64,000 bases of DNA from NCBI GenBank assembly GCA_036362785.1, contig CP143625.1, positions 1,117,401 through 1,181,400 on the forward strand, read 5' to 3'. Under the pieces are notes generated by a model that was not told where the DNA came from, made no database searches, and worked only from the letters and a program-made list of their open reading frames with translations. The position numbers and the translations under genes are program-made. The DNA comes from a beta proteobacterium MWH-UniP1 (lineage in GTDB: Bacteria > Pseudomonadota > Gammaproteobacteria > Burkholderiales > Burkholderiaceae_A). This document shows, piece by piece, positions 17,360 to 25,596 of this stretch (position 1 is its first letter; every line of letters starts with the position of its first letter).

Positions 17360-18226
17360 CGGTTTTTCCTGCGTCTTCCTCTTGCGCTGCTTTTGGTGAT
17401 GGGCGCCACTGCGCCGCTCGTGCTGACCGGCTGCGCTGCCGATTCTCTAGCCCGCGACCAGACATTATCTTGGAGTGCAGACCGATTGTACGCAGAGGCC
17501 AAGGATGAGTTCAGCGCAGGCAACTGGGCCGCCGGCATCAAGCTTTTAGAAAAGCTGGAGTCACGCTACCCCTTTGGCCGCTATGCCCAGCAGGCCCAGA
17601 TTGACACGGCTTACGCCCACTGGAAAGAAAACGAAAATGTGTTGGCACTCGCGGCCATTGATCGGTTTATTAAGCTCTACCCCAATCACGACAACATTGA
17701 TTACGTGCTGTATCTCAAGGGCCTGATCAACTTTAACGACCGCTCTAGCCTGTTTACATCGGTGACCGGTGAAGACCTGGCCGAGCGCGACCCCAAGGCC
17801 GCCCGCGAAGCCTTTGATAGCTTCAAAGAATTGGTCACCCGTTTCCCGAAAAGCCAGTACGCCGAAGATGCTGCGGCCCGCATGAGTTTTCTGGTCAATA
17901 TGCTGGCCTCCAACGATGTCCACGTGGCCCGCTACTACATGCGCCGTGGTGCGAACTTGGCTGCGGTGAACCGGGCCCAGGCCGTGGTGAAACAATACCA
18001 AGAGGCCCCCGCGATTGAAGAGGCCCTGGCCATCATGATGGTGGGCTATCAGCAGCTCAATATTCCCGATCTCAGCAACGACGCCCGCCGAGTGTTAGAG
18101 AAAAACTTTCCCGACAGTGTCTATCTGAAAAAAGGCTACGACCCGAAGATCCGTGGTGGGGCTGAAAATGCACGGCCCACCATCTGGTCCAAAATGAAGT
18201 TCTGGGAATTTAACGCTACAAAATAA
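17342..18226 (+). CDS. bamD: Outer-membrane assembly lipoprotein BamD
   Basis: 294 residues. A periplasmic lipoprotein of the BAM complex that folds outer-membrane proteins. The signal peptide ends in a lipobox (LTGC, Cys31). Tetratricopeptide repeats follow; YAEAKDEFSAGNWAAGIKLLEKLESRYPFGRYAQQAQ is split across the first two helices of the family signature. The length is slightly above the usual 240-280. The start overlaps rluD head to head by 18 bp, so each gene's promoter must lie inside the other's coding region. Confidence 0.94.
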   Translation: MIVAIHRFFLRLPLALLLVMGATAPLVLTGCAADSLARDQTLSWSADRLYAEAKDEFSAGNWAAGIKLLEKLESRYPFGRYAQQAQIDTAYAHWKENENVLALAAIDRFIKLYPNHDNIDYVLYLKGLINFNDRSSLFTSVTGEDLAERDPKAAREAFDSFKELVTRFPKSQYAEDAAARMSFLVNMLASNDVHVARYYMRRGANLAAVNRAQAVVKQYQEAPAIEEALAIMMVGYQQLNIPDLSNDARRVLEKNFPDSVYLKKGYDPKIRGGAENARPTIWSKMKFWEFNATK

Positions 18227-18255
18227 GCCCCAAGTCTGGGCCGCGCAGTCTTTCG

Positions 18256-20223
18256 CTACTTGACTTGCGCGGCGTGCTTGACCCACTGCCGGGCAACGCC
18301 ATAGTCCCGGCTTCTTGAAAATGCAGGAAGGCTTCTTAAGATTCGCCTGCCATAGGCGGTATCAGCCAGCCGTTTATCCCCAATTATCACCAGGCCACGA
18401 TCGGTCTCGGTGCGAATCAATCGGCCAACCCCCTGCTTGAGCAAAATAGCGGCCTCTGGAATTTGAATAGTGCTAAAGGGGTCACGGCCCTGTTCAGTCA
18501 GCCAACGCGAGCGGGCTTCTAAAATCGGATCATCGGGCGGCGCAAACGGCAGCTTATCAATCAGCACCATGGAGAGCGCCCTGCCCGGCACATCCACGCC
18601 CTCCCAGAAACTATGGCTGCCAATCAATAGCGCGCGGCCATGCTCACGAAAGCGATCAATCATCTGGTGCCGTGGGCCATCACCCTGCACCACCACCAAT
18701 CGATCGGGATGCTCTCTTGCCCAAGACTCAAACCAATTCTTGGCCAGGCCCACTGCTCGGTGCGACGTACACAACACAAACACACCGCCGGGGGCCTCTT
18801 CAATCAGTGATTGAAGATCGGGGGTGTCGAGCAATTGCACAATCAGATCACTGGCCTTTGGGTCCGGCCCATGGTCGGGCACCAACAAGAGCCCCTGGCT
18901 TTGGAAATCAAAGGGGCTCTCGGCAATGAGTGTGGTGGCGCTTTCCAGCCCAAGCCGATCGACAAAATAATGAAACGATCGGGCATCGGCCGTGTTGCCC
19001 AAGGCCAGTGTGGCTGACACCATGACCCAGGCCCGCTGATGCTTGGCCAACTCTTGCTGGAATTTTTCCCGAATGTCATACGGTGTGACATGCAGCGTGA
19101 TGGCGTATTTGGAACTCTCCATCCAACGCACCACGGGCGCATCATCACTCGGCTTACAAAAGACGGTCAGTCGATCAATCAAATCTTGCGCCCGTGCCTG
19201 ACACTGGGCAAGATCAATATGGCGCGGTGCATTGAGCTCTAACACTTTCAGTAGATCACTCACCGCATCAATGGCTGCCTGAATTTTTTCAATCCAGTGG
19301 GCCTGCTGGTCTTTGCCAAGCGACTGCCAGCCAAGCCGGCGATTGAGATCAGCGGGCATTAACAGTCGTAATTCAGAAGCGGCACGCTCCACCTGGCCAC
19401 AGACATCGGGCCACGAGGCGCCATCGCGCGCGTGTTGTAAACCACTGGCCATGGCATCACGGGCCAACAAGCCCAGCAGCTGGGTTGAGATGGATTGACT
19501 AAAAAATGTGGTGGCGATTTCCGGTAGCGCATGGGCCTCGTCGATCACCACATAGTCCACCGTGGGCAAGAGTTCACCAAAGCCCTCGTCTCTTAATGCC
19601 ATGTCGGCGCACAACAGGTGATGGTTCACCACCACCAGATCCGCTTCCACTGCTTTTTTTCGGGCCGCCATGACATGGCAGTCATTGAGTCGTGGGCAAT
19701 TCTGGCCCAGACAGTTTTCACGGGTGGATGTGGCATACGACCAGACCGGGGCGCTTTCTGGCACGGCCGCACACTCGGCAATGTCACCGGTTTGGGTGGT
19801 CTGGGCAAAACGCGCAATCTCTTGAAAGGCCAGCACATCTTCACGGCGATAAAAGCGGCCGCTGTCTTGGTGCATCTCCATGCGATAGAGACAAAGATAG
19901 TTGGATCGGCCCTTTAAGACCGCAACCTGCGCCGAGATCCCCAGGGCCGACTTAATCCGTGGAATATCCCGCTGATACAACTGATCTTGTAAGTGCCGCG
20001 TGGCGGTAGACACCAGGCATTTGCCCTGGCTTTGCAACATGGGCACCAGATACGCAAAGGTCTTGCCCACGCCGGTGCCGGCTTCCGCCACCAACACAGT
20101 GCGGGCTTCCAGCGTTTCTTGAATGGCGCTGGCCAGTCGCACCTGGCCTGGCCGATAGCGATAACCGGGGGCTGCCCGCGACAGCGGCCCCTGCTCTGCA
20201 AACAACTGCTCAAGCGGGGACAT
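18256..20223 (-). CDS. DinG/YoaA-family ATP-dependent DNA helicase
   Basis: 655 residues. A superfamily 2, XPD-like 5'-3' helicase. Walker A is EAGTGVGKT (about residue 46) and Walker B/DEAH is VIDEAHALPE. The four iron-sulphur cysteines are visible: one in NYLCLYRM and three in NCLGQNCPRLNDC. The C-terminal motif VI region is GVGRLIRTETDRG. The N-terminal sequence around AAPGYRYRPGQ is closer to YoaA than to DinG. The product probably acts in DNA repair or replication-fork processing. It overlaps the upstream small gene by 14 bp. Confidence 0.92.
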   Translation of the reverse strand: MSPLEQLFAEQGPLSRAAPGYRYRPGQVRLASAIQETLEARTVLVAEAGTGVGKTFAYLVPMLQSQGKCLVSTATRHLQDQLYQRDIPRIKSALGISAQVAVLKGRSNYLCLYRMEMHQDSGRFYRREDVLAFQEIARFAQTTQTGDIAECAAVPESAPVWSYATSTRENCLGQNCPRLNDCHVMAARKKAVEADLVVVNHHLLCADMALRDEGFGELLPTVDYVVIDEAHALPEIATTFFSQSISTQLLGLLARDAMASGLQHARDGASWPDVCGQVERAASELRLLMPADLNRRLGWQSLGKDQQAHWIEKIQAAIDAVSDLLKVLELNAPRHIDLAQCQARAQDLIDRLTVFCKPSDDAPVVRWMESSKYAITLHVTPYDIREKFQQELAKHQRAWVMVSATLALGNTADARSFHYFVDRLGLESATTLIAESPFDFQSQGLLLVPDHGPDPKASDLIVQLLDTPDLQSLIEEAPGGVFVLCTSHRAVGLAKNWFESWAREHPDRLVVVQGDGPRHQMIDRFREHGRALLIGSHSFWEGVDVPGRALSMVLIDKLPFAPPDDPILEARSRWLTEQGRDPFSTIQIPEAAILLKQGVGRLIRTETDRGLVIIGDKRLADTAYGRRILRSLPAFSRSRDYGVARQWVKHAAQVK

Positions 20224-20422
20224 CGGGCGAGAGCTGCATCTGCAATTGTGTGATCTGGTCCTTGATTTGAAGCTTGCGTTTTTTTAGCCGACGAATCTGG
20301 AGTTCATCGCGAACGCCTGCGGTCTGCTGCATCTGCCCAATCAAATGATCCAGTTCACGATGCTCGGACTCCAGTTCCAGCAGGCGAAGCTCAAGCGTGC
20401 GAATGTCGGGCAAGAATTGCAT
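20210..20422 (-). CDS. YdcH/DUF465-family small protein
   Basis: 70 residues, almost entirely helical and charged (LRLLELESEHRELDHLIGQM...LKKRKLQIKDQI). This matches the short DUF465 (YdcH) coiled-coil family; its function is unknown. Its ATG shares one base with the upstream stop codon (TAATG) and its 3' end overlaps the helicase gene by 14 bp, so the three genes are coupled. Confidence 0.85.
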   Translation of the reverse strand: MQFLPDIRTLELRLLELESEHRELDHLIGQMQQTAGVRDELQIRRLKKRKLQIKDQITQLQMQLSPDVPA

Positions 20423-20784
20423 TACTTGGTGTTTCCTGTGGCGCGGCGCTCGCGTGAGCGTTTGCGAATTTCAGCATCAATATCACGCAGGGCCTGCAAT
20501 TCGGTTTCCCGCCGAATATCAAACTCACGCATGGCCTTCAGGTGCTCGGTCCGAATGTCCTCAATACAGCCTGCCGAATAAAACCGCTTTAAGCAGACTT
20601 CTTCGCGCTTGGCCAGATCACGCTGAAAAGCACGGCGCTCGAATTCGATCCGATCAATCTGCTGCTCATGGGGAGGCTTTTTGGCCTTGAGCTCAGCATC
20701 GGGGTCTGGCGGGGCTGGGGGTTCTGCCGCCAAGGCGGCCCCGGCAAACAGCACTGAAAGTGGGAAAATTAAGGTTTTCAACAT
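20422..20784 (-). CDS. Periplasmic hypothetical protein
   Basis: 120 residues. A signal peptide (MLKTLIFPLSVLFAGAALAA) is followed by a Pro/Asp-rich linker and a long Arg/Glu-rich helix with two Cys (EEVCLKRFYSAGCIEDI) that could form a disulphide. I do not recognise the family. It overlaps the DUF465 gene by 1 bp (TAATG), so the two are co-translated; it is transcribed divergently from the phosphatase gene at 20804. Confidence 0.75.
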   Translation of the reverse strand: MLKTLIFPLSVLFAGAALAAEPPAPPDPDAELKAKKPPHEQQIDRIEFERRAFQRDLAKREEVCLKRFYSAGCIEDIRTEHLKAMREFDIRRETELQALRDIDAEIRKRSRERRATGNTK

Positions 20785-20803
20785 ATCCTGCGATTATCCC
20801 TTG

Positions 20804-21595
20804 ATGCCGCCAAAACAGCCATCACCCAAAGACCTGATCAGCATGGCAGATGCCCTAGAGCCTGCCCTGCGGGCTGCGGGCGACATCATTTTGCAGCTCT
20901 ATGCCAAGCCCGAGCACTCGGTGTCCACCAAATCGGATCTATCCCCGGTGACCGATGCAGACCTGGCCAGTCATGACCTGCTCTTATCAATCCTGGCCCA
21001 AGTCACGCCCGATTGGCCAGTCATTTCTGAAGAAGACCAGACGTTCACCCCCGCAGAGACAGGGCCGTATTGGCTTTTAGACCCTCTGGATGGCACCAAG
21101 GAATTCATCGCCCGCACCGGCGAATTCAGCATTAATTTGGGCTTGGTCGTAAACCATCAGGCGGTCTTTGGTCTGCTGTATGGCCCCGTGGATCAACTGC
21201 TCTTTCGGGGTGGCCAGGGGGTGCCCGCGCAGATGCGTGACGCCAATGGCCCTTGGCAGCCCATTTCCTGCCGGCCCCGGCCAACCGATGGTGGCGTGTT
21301 GATTACAAGCCGCCGCTCGACCACGACCCCGCAAGGCGAATCGTTTGGGAGCCGAGAGTATCTGGGTTCAGCACTGAAATTTGCCCGTATCGCTCAGGGC
21401 CTGGCCGATACGTATTTTCGGCGCGGGCCCACCATGGAGTGGGACACATGTGCGGGCCAGGCGATTTTGGAATCTGCTGGCGGCAGCGTGGTGGCCTTGG
21501 ATGCCCATCATGCCCCGAGTGGCGCACCACTGCGCTACGGAAAACCGGGCTATCTCAACCCCGGATTTGTTGCCCGGGGTGGTGAAAGTCGGTAA
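20804..21595 (+). CDS. cysQ: 3'(2'),5'-bisphosphate nucleotidase (CysQ-like, inositol monophosphatase fold)
   Basis: 263 residues. It probably dephosphorylates 3'-phosphoadenosine 5'-phosphate from sulphate assimilation, with Mg2+. Metal-site motifs are present: SEE (residues about 74-76), the family signature LDPLDGTKEFI, and WDTCAGQAILESAGG near the C-terminus. The frame is open back to 20681, but that would overlap the divergent neighbour; I chose the ATG at 20804 (MPPKQPS), with 20843 (MADALEP) as an alternative. Its last 41 bp overlap zapE tail to tail. Confidence 0.88.
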   Translation: MPPKQPSPKDLISMADALEPALRAAGDIILQLYAKPEHSVSTKSDLSPVTDADLASHDLLLSILAQVTPDWPVISEEDQTFTPAETGPYWLLDPLDGTKEFIARTGEFSINLGLVVNHQAVFGLLYGPVDQLLFRGGQGVPAQMRDANGPWQPISCRPRPTDGGVLITSRRSTTTPQGESFGSREYLGSALKFARIAQGLADTYFRRGPTMEWDTCAGQAILESAGGSVVALDAHHAPSGAPLRYGKPGYLNPGFVARGGESR

Positions 21596-22706
21596 CGGCC
21601 TCTCGCCTTTGGGCCTGCAGATAATCTTCCGATTGCATTTCAACCAGGCGGCTCACCGTGCGGTGAAATTCATTGGCCAACACGCCAGCGGTATAGAGCT
21701 CTTCCGGCGGTGCAGCAGCCGAGATCACCAGTTTGACCTTGTGGTCATACAGCACATCGACTAGCCAAGTGAAACGTCTGGCTTCAGAGAACATGCCCGC
21801 AGACATCTTGGGCACTTGGGACAAAAACACACAATCGAATTGATTGGCCAATTCCAGATAATCGTTTTGCGAGCGTGGGCCACCACAGAGTGTTTGAAAA
21901 TCAAACCAGATGGCACGGCCGGATCGCTTGAGTGCCGCAATCTCACGCGCCTCGATCTGAAGCACAGGGTTTTGCAGGCTGCCATCGCCTGACTCACGCG
22001 ACATGGCGTCAAACGACTGGGCAATCTCGCGATCGGTCTCTGGCCCAAGCGGTGTTAAATACGCCCGCACATGGCCACGGGCAAACTGCCGGTAATCCTG
22101 GCCGCCATCAACTTCCACAATATCCAAGTGTTGTTTGATCAACTCGATCGCGGGCAACACTCGGTCGCGATGCAATCCATCCGGGTAGAGCCCATCGGGG
22201 TGATAGTTCGATGTCATGATGAAGCCCACGCGGCTATCAAAGAGCGCATTCAGTAGCCGCTCCAGAATCATGGCGTCCGCAATGTCCGACACATGAAACT
22301 CATCAAAACAGATCAGCCGATACCGCCGGGCCACCCGCTGGGCCACTTCGTCTAGTGGGTTTTCAGTGCCGCGCAGATCATGCAGTTCACGGTGGGTGGC
22401 CCGCATGAATTCATGAAAATGCAGCCGCACCTTTCGCTCAAGTGGCACATGCTTAAAAAAGCAGTCCATCAGCAGGCTCTTGCCACGGCCCACACCACCC
22501 CACAGGTACACCCCCCGTGGCAGTGGCGGTTTGGAAATCATCTTTTTGAGCGTACCACCGCGCCTGGCCTTGTAGTCGGCCCACTCCTGAGCACAGGCCT
22601 CTAGCCTGGCCGCAGCGGCTAACTGAATCGGGTCTGCACGATGCCCCTGCTCTGCAAGCTGGGCTTCGAAAGCTTTGACAACAGAGACCCTTGGCGGCAA
22701 AGACAT
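21555..22706 (-). CDS. zapE: AFG1-like cell-division ATPase ZapE
   Basis: 383 residues. A P-loop ATPase that binds and destabilises FtsZ rings in E. coli. Walker A is GGVGRGKSLLMD (about residue 70), Walker B is ICFDEFHVSD, and the family motif TSNYHPDGLYPDGLHRDR is complete. It lies downstream of lpd on the same strand, separated by the palindromic array at 22715-22767. Confidence 0.94.
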   Translation of the reverse strand: MSLPPRVSVVKAFEAQLAEQGHRADPIQLAAAARLEACAQEWADYKARRGGTLKKMISKPPLPRGVYLWGGVGRGKSLLMDCFFKHVPLERKVRLHFHEFMRATHRELHDLRGTENPLDEVAQRVARRYRLICFDEFHVSDIADAMILERLLNALFDSRVGFIMTSNYHPDGLYPDGLHRDRVLPAIELIKQHLDIVEVDGGQDYRQFARGHVRAYLTPLGPETDREIAQSFDAMSRESGDGSLQNPVLQIEAREIAALKRSGRAIWFDFQTLCGGPRSQNDYLELANQFDCVFLSQVPKMSAGMFSEARRFTWLVDVLYDHKVKLVISAAAPPEELYTAGVLANEFHRTVSRLVEMQSEDYLQAQRREAVTDFHHPGQQIRG

Positions 22707-22714
22707 TACAAAGA

Positions 22715-22767
22715 GGTGTCAGACACCAAGCACGGTGTCAGACACCATGCCTGCGGTGTCTGACACC
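22715..22767. repeat. Array of three 13-bp palindromes GGTGTCWGACACC
   Basis: Perfect palindromes lie at 22715-22727 and 22734-22746 (GGTGTCAGACACC) and at 22755-22767 (GGTGTCTGACACC), spaced 19 and 21 bp start to start. The second and third are each followed by RTGCCTG, so the unit is about 21 bp. The array fills most of the lpd-zapE gap. It could be a REP-like element, a transcription-blocking structure or an operator; the sequence does not decide. Confidence 0.8.
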
Positions 22768-22802
22768 GTGCCTGAATGCGTTGCGAATGCATCGCGCCGA
22801 AG

Positions 22803-24230
22803 TTACATGTTAAGGGCGCGTTTATAAATCGCCAGCGATGCCTCACGCACGGCCTCGGACAACGAGGGGTGTGGGTGGCAGATGCGGCCAATGTCTTCCG
22901 CAGATGCCTTGAACTCCATGGCCACGGCGGCCTCGGCGATCATGTCAGAAGCCGCAACGCCAATGATGTGAACGCCCAGAATCTGCTCGGTCTCGGCATC
23001 GGCCAAGACTTTTACAAAGCCCTCGGGGGCATCCATGCCAAGCGCACGGCCATTGGCGGCAAAGGGAAACTGCCCACTCTTATAGGCGCGGCCCTCGGCC
23101 TTTAACTGCTGCTCGGTGCGGCCCACCCAGGCGATCTCGGGCGATGTGTAAATAACCCAGGGAATGCAGTCGTAATCGATATGCGGCTTTTGGCCTGCAA
23201 TCAATTCCGCCACCATCACGCCTTCGTCTTCACCCTTGTGCGCCAGCATGGGGCCACGGACCACGTCGCCCACGGCATAAATACCAGGCACGCTGGTGGC
23301 GCAGTGGTCATCCACCGGAATAAAGCCACGCTCATCCACACCAAGCCCCACTTGATCCAGCTGCAGGTTATCGGTGTTGGGCGTGCGGCCAATCGACACA
23401 ATGAGCCGATCTACATCTAATGTTTTGGCCTTGCCGTCACTGTCTTCATAGGCAATTTTCACGCCCTTGGCCGATGTTTTGATCTCGCCAATCTTCACAC
23501 CAAGATTGATCTTTAAGCCCTGCTCGGTAAAGAGTTTGAAGGCTTCTTTGGAAACGGCATCATCACAGGCGCCCAAAAAGGTGGGCAGTGCTTCTAACAC
23601 GGTGACATCTGACCCCAGGCGGCGCCATACCGAACCAAGTTCTAAGCCGATCACACCCGCGCCAATCACGCCGAGTTTTCCCGGCACCGACTCAAAAGCC
23701 AATGCGCCTTCGTTGTCGCACACCACTTTGTTGTCGACCTTGACACCAGGCAGGTGACGGGCCTTGGAGCCTGTGGCAATGATCACGTTTTTGGCAACAA
23801 CGGTGTCAGACTCTTCGCCATCTACCGCAACTAAAAACCCAGTCTCGTTGCGGCCAGCAAACTTGCCGTGGCCCTTCAACCAAGTGATCTTGTTTTTACG
23901 AAACAAGAACTCAATGCCCTTGCTCATCTTGCTCACAATGGTTTCTTTGCGCTTGAGCATCTTGGCAATGTCCATCGTGGCACCCTTGACCGTAATGCCA
24001 TGGGTGCTTAAATGCGACGAGACTTTTTCGTATTCTTCGCTGGAAGCCAACAAGGCCTTGGACGGAATACAACCCACGTTTAAGCAGGTGCCGCCAAGCG
24101 CCATCTCGCCATTGGGATTGCGCCATTTTTCAACGCAGGCTGTCTTTAGCCCCAGCTGTGCTGCACGAACCGCAGCGATATAGCCCGCAGGGCCAGAACC
24201 AATTACCACCACATCATAGAGTTGAGCCAT
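22803..24230 (-). CDS. lpdA: Dihydrolipoyl dehydrogenase (E3)
   Basis: 475 residues. A flavoprotein that reoxidises the lipoyl group of the 2-oxoglutarate dehydrogenase complex with NAD+. The FAD fold is [13 protein letters not shown], the redox disulphide is in [16 protein letters not shown], the NAD site is [11 protein letters not shown], and the C-terminal catalytic His-Glu is in HPHPSLSEA. It is the third gene of sucA-sucB-lpd, 18 bp after sucB. Confidence 0.96.
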   Translation of the reverse strand: MAQLYDVVVIGSGPAGYIAAVRAAQLGLKTACVEKWRNPNGEMALGGTCLNVGCIPSKALLASSEEYEKVSSHLSTHGITVKGATMDIAKMLKRKETIVSKMSKGIEFLFRKNKITWLKGHGKFAGRNETGFLVAVDGEESDTVVAKNVIIATGSKARHLPGVKVDNKVVCDNEGALAFESVPGKLGVIGAGVIGLELGSVWRRLGSDVTVLEALPTFLGACDDAVSKEAFKLFTEQGLKINLGVKIGEIKTSAKGVKIAYEDSDGKAKTLDVDRLIVSIGRTPNTDNLQLDQVGLGVDERGFIPVDDHCATSVPGIYAVGDVVRGPMLAHKGEDEGVMVAELIAGQKPHIDYDCIPWVIYTSPEIAWVGRTEQQLKAEGRAYKSGQFPFAANGRALGMDAPEGFVKVLADAETEQILGVHIIGVAASDMIAEAAVAMEFKASAEDIGRICHPHPSLSEAVREASLAIYKRALNM

Positions 24231-24248
24231 ATTCGTTAACCTGTTTAA

Positions 24249-25538
24249 TTAGACTTCAAGGAGCAGACGGGCAGGATCTTCCAATGCCTCTTTCATGGTG
24301 ACCAAACCCAGCACAGCCTCGCGGCCGTCGATGATGCGGTGGTCATACGACATGGCCAGATAATTCATTGGGCGCACCACCACCTGGCCGTTTTCCACCA
24401 CGGCACGGTCTTTGGTGGCGTGAACGCCAAGAATGGCCGACTGCGGTGGGTTGATGATTGGCGTCGACAGCATGGAGCCAAACACACCGCCGTTCGAGAT
24501 CGAGAAGGTACCGCCGGTTAACTCTTCGATCGAGATTTTCCCATCACGCGCTTTGGCGCCGTATTCGGCAATCTTCTTTTCAATATCGGCAAAGGTCATC
24601 TGGTCGGCGTTGCGCAAAATAGGCACCACCAGGCCGCGGGGTGAGCCCACAGCAATACCGATATCAAAGTAGCCGTGATACACAATGTCATTGCCATCGA
24701 CCGAAGCGTTCAGCACCGGATATTTTTTCAGAGCGGCAACCGCGGCCTTCACGAAGAACGACATAAAGCCAAGCTTCACGCCATGTTCTTTTTCGAAGCG
24801 CTCGCCGTATTGCTTGCGCAGGGCCATCAGTGGCGCCATGTTGACTTCGTTAAACGTGGTCAAAATGGCATTGGTCGCCTGCGACTGCAGCAGGCGCTCG
24901 GCCACACGGGCACGCAGGCGGCTCATGGGCACGCGTTGCTCAGGCCGGCCTTCTAACTGCGCCTCGGGGCCAAACTTCACGGCAGGCTGCGGCAGACCCG
25001 CAGACACTGCCACCGAAGGCAAGGCCGCACCCAGAGGCGCAGCCTGAGCTGCTGCTGGCCCGGCTTTCTGTGCCGCAATGACATCAGCCTTGGTGATGCG
25101 GCCATCTTTGCCGGTGCCCTGGGCGGGCATCACACCGGTTTCAGCAATCATCTTGGCAGCCGATGGCATGGCAATCGCCGCGCCCGCACGTGCCACCACC
25201 GCAGGTGTGGTGGGCAGCGGTGCAGCCGCAGCAGGCATCACCGCGGGCTCATGTTTGGTGGGTGGCGCAGCTGCTGCAGCACCAGCGCCAGCCTTGGCTT
25301 CGGAATCGATCTTGGCGATGACTTCGCCTGAGACCACCGTGCCGCCATCGCCTTTGACGATTTCGGTCAGCACACCGGCCGATGGGGCTGGCACTTCCAG
25401 CACCACCTTGTCAGTTTCAATTTCAATCAGGATCTCATCAACTGCTACTGCATCACCCGGCTTCTTTTTCCATTGCAACAAGGTGGCCTCGGCCACAGAT
25501 TCAGAGAGCTGGGGAACTTTTACGTCGTGAATAGCCAT
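24249..25538 (-). CDS. sucB: Dihydrolipoyllysine succinyltransferase (2-oxoglutarate dehydrogenase E2)
   Basis: 429 residues. One lipoyl domain (residues 1-76, lipoyl Lys in [13 protein letters not shown]), an Ala/Pro-rich linker, a peripheral-subunit-binding domain ([19 protein letters not shown]) and the catalytic acyltransferase domain with the active His in [13 protein letters not shown]. It forms the core of the complex and transfers succinyl to CoA. Confidence 0.96.
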   Translation of the reverse strand: MAIHDVKVPQLSESVAEATLLQWKKKPGDAVAVDEILIEIETDKVVLEVPAPSAGVLTEIVKGDGGTVVSGEVIAKIDSEAKAGAGAAAAAPPTKHEPAVMPAAAAPLPTTPAVVARAGAAIAMPSAAKMIAETGVMPAQGTGKDGRITKADVIAAQKAGPAAAQAAPLGAALPSVAVSAGLPQPAVKFGPEAQLEGRPEQRVPMSRLRARVAERLLQSQATNAILTTFNEVNMAPLMALRKQYGERFEKEHGVKLGFMSFFVKAAVAALKKYPVLNASVDGNDIVYHGYFDIGIAVGSPRGLVVPILRNADQMTFADIEKKIAEYGAKARDGKISIEELTGGTFSISNGGVFGSMLSTPIINPPQSAILGVHATKDRAVVENGQVVVRPMNYLAMSYDHRIIDGREAVLGLVTMKEALEDPARLLLEV

Positions 25539-25596
25539 TTTCGTCTCGTAATTTTCTAAAGTGTTGGGTCGCGTTTAACGTTGGATTAGCGCTGTC

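Noticed and set aside
22715-22767. CRISPR array
   Set aside because: The units are too short, palindromic and have no unique spacers.
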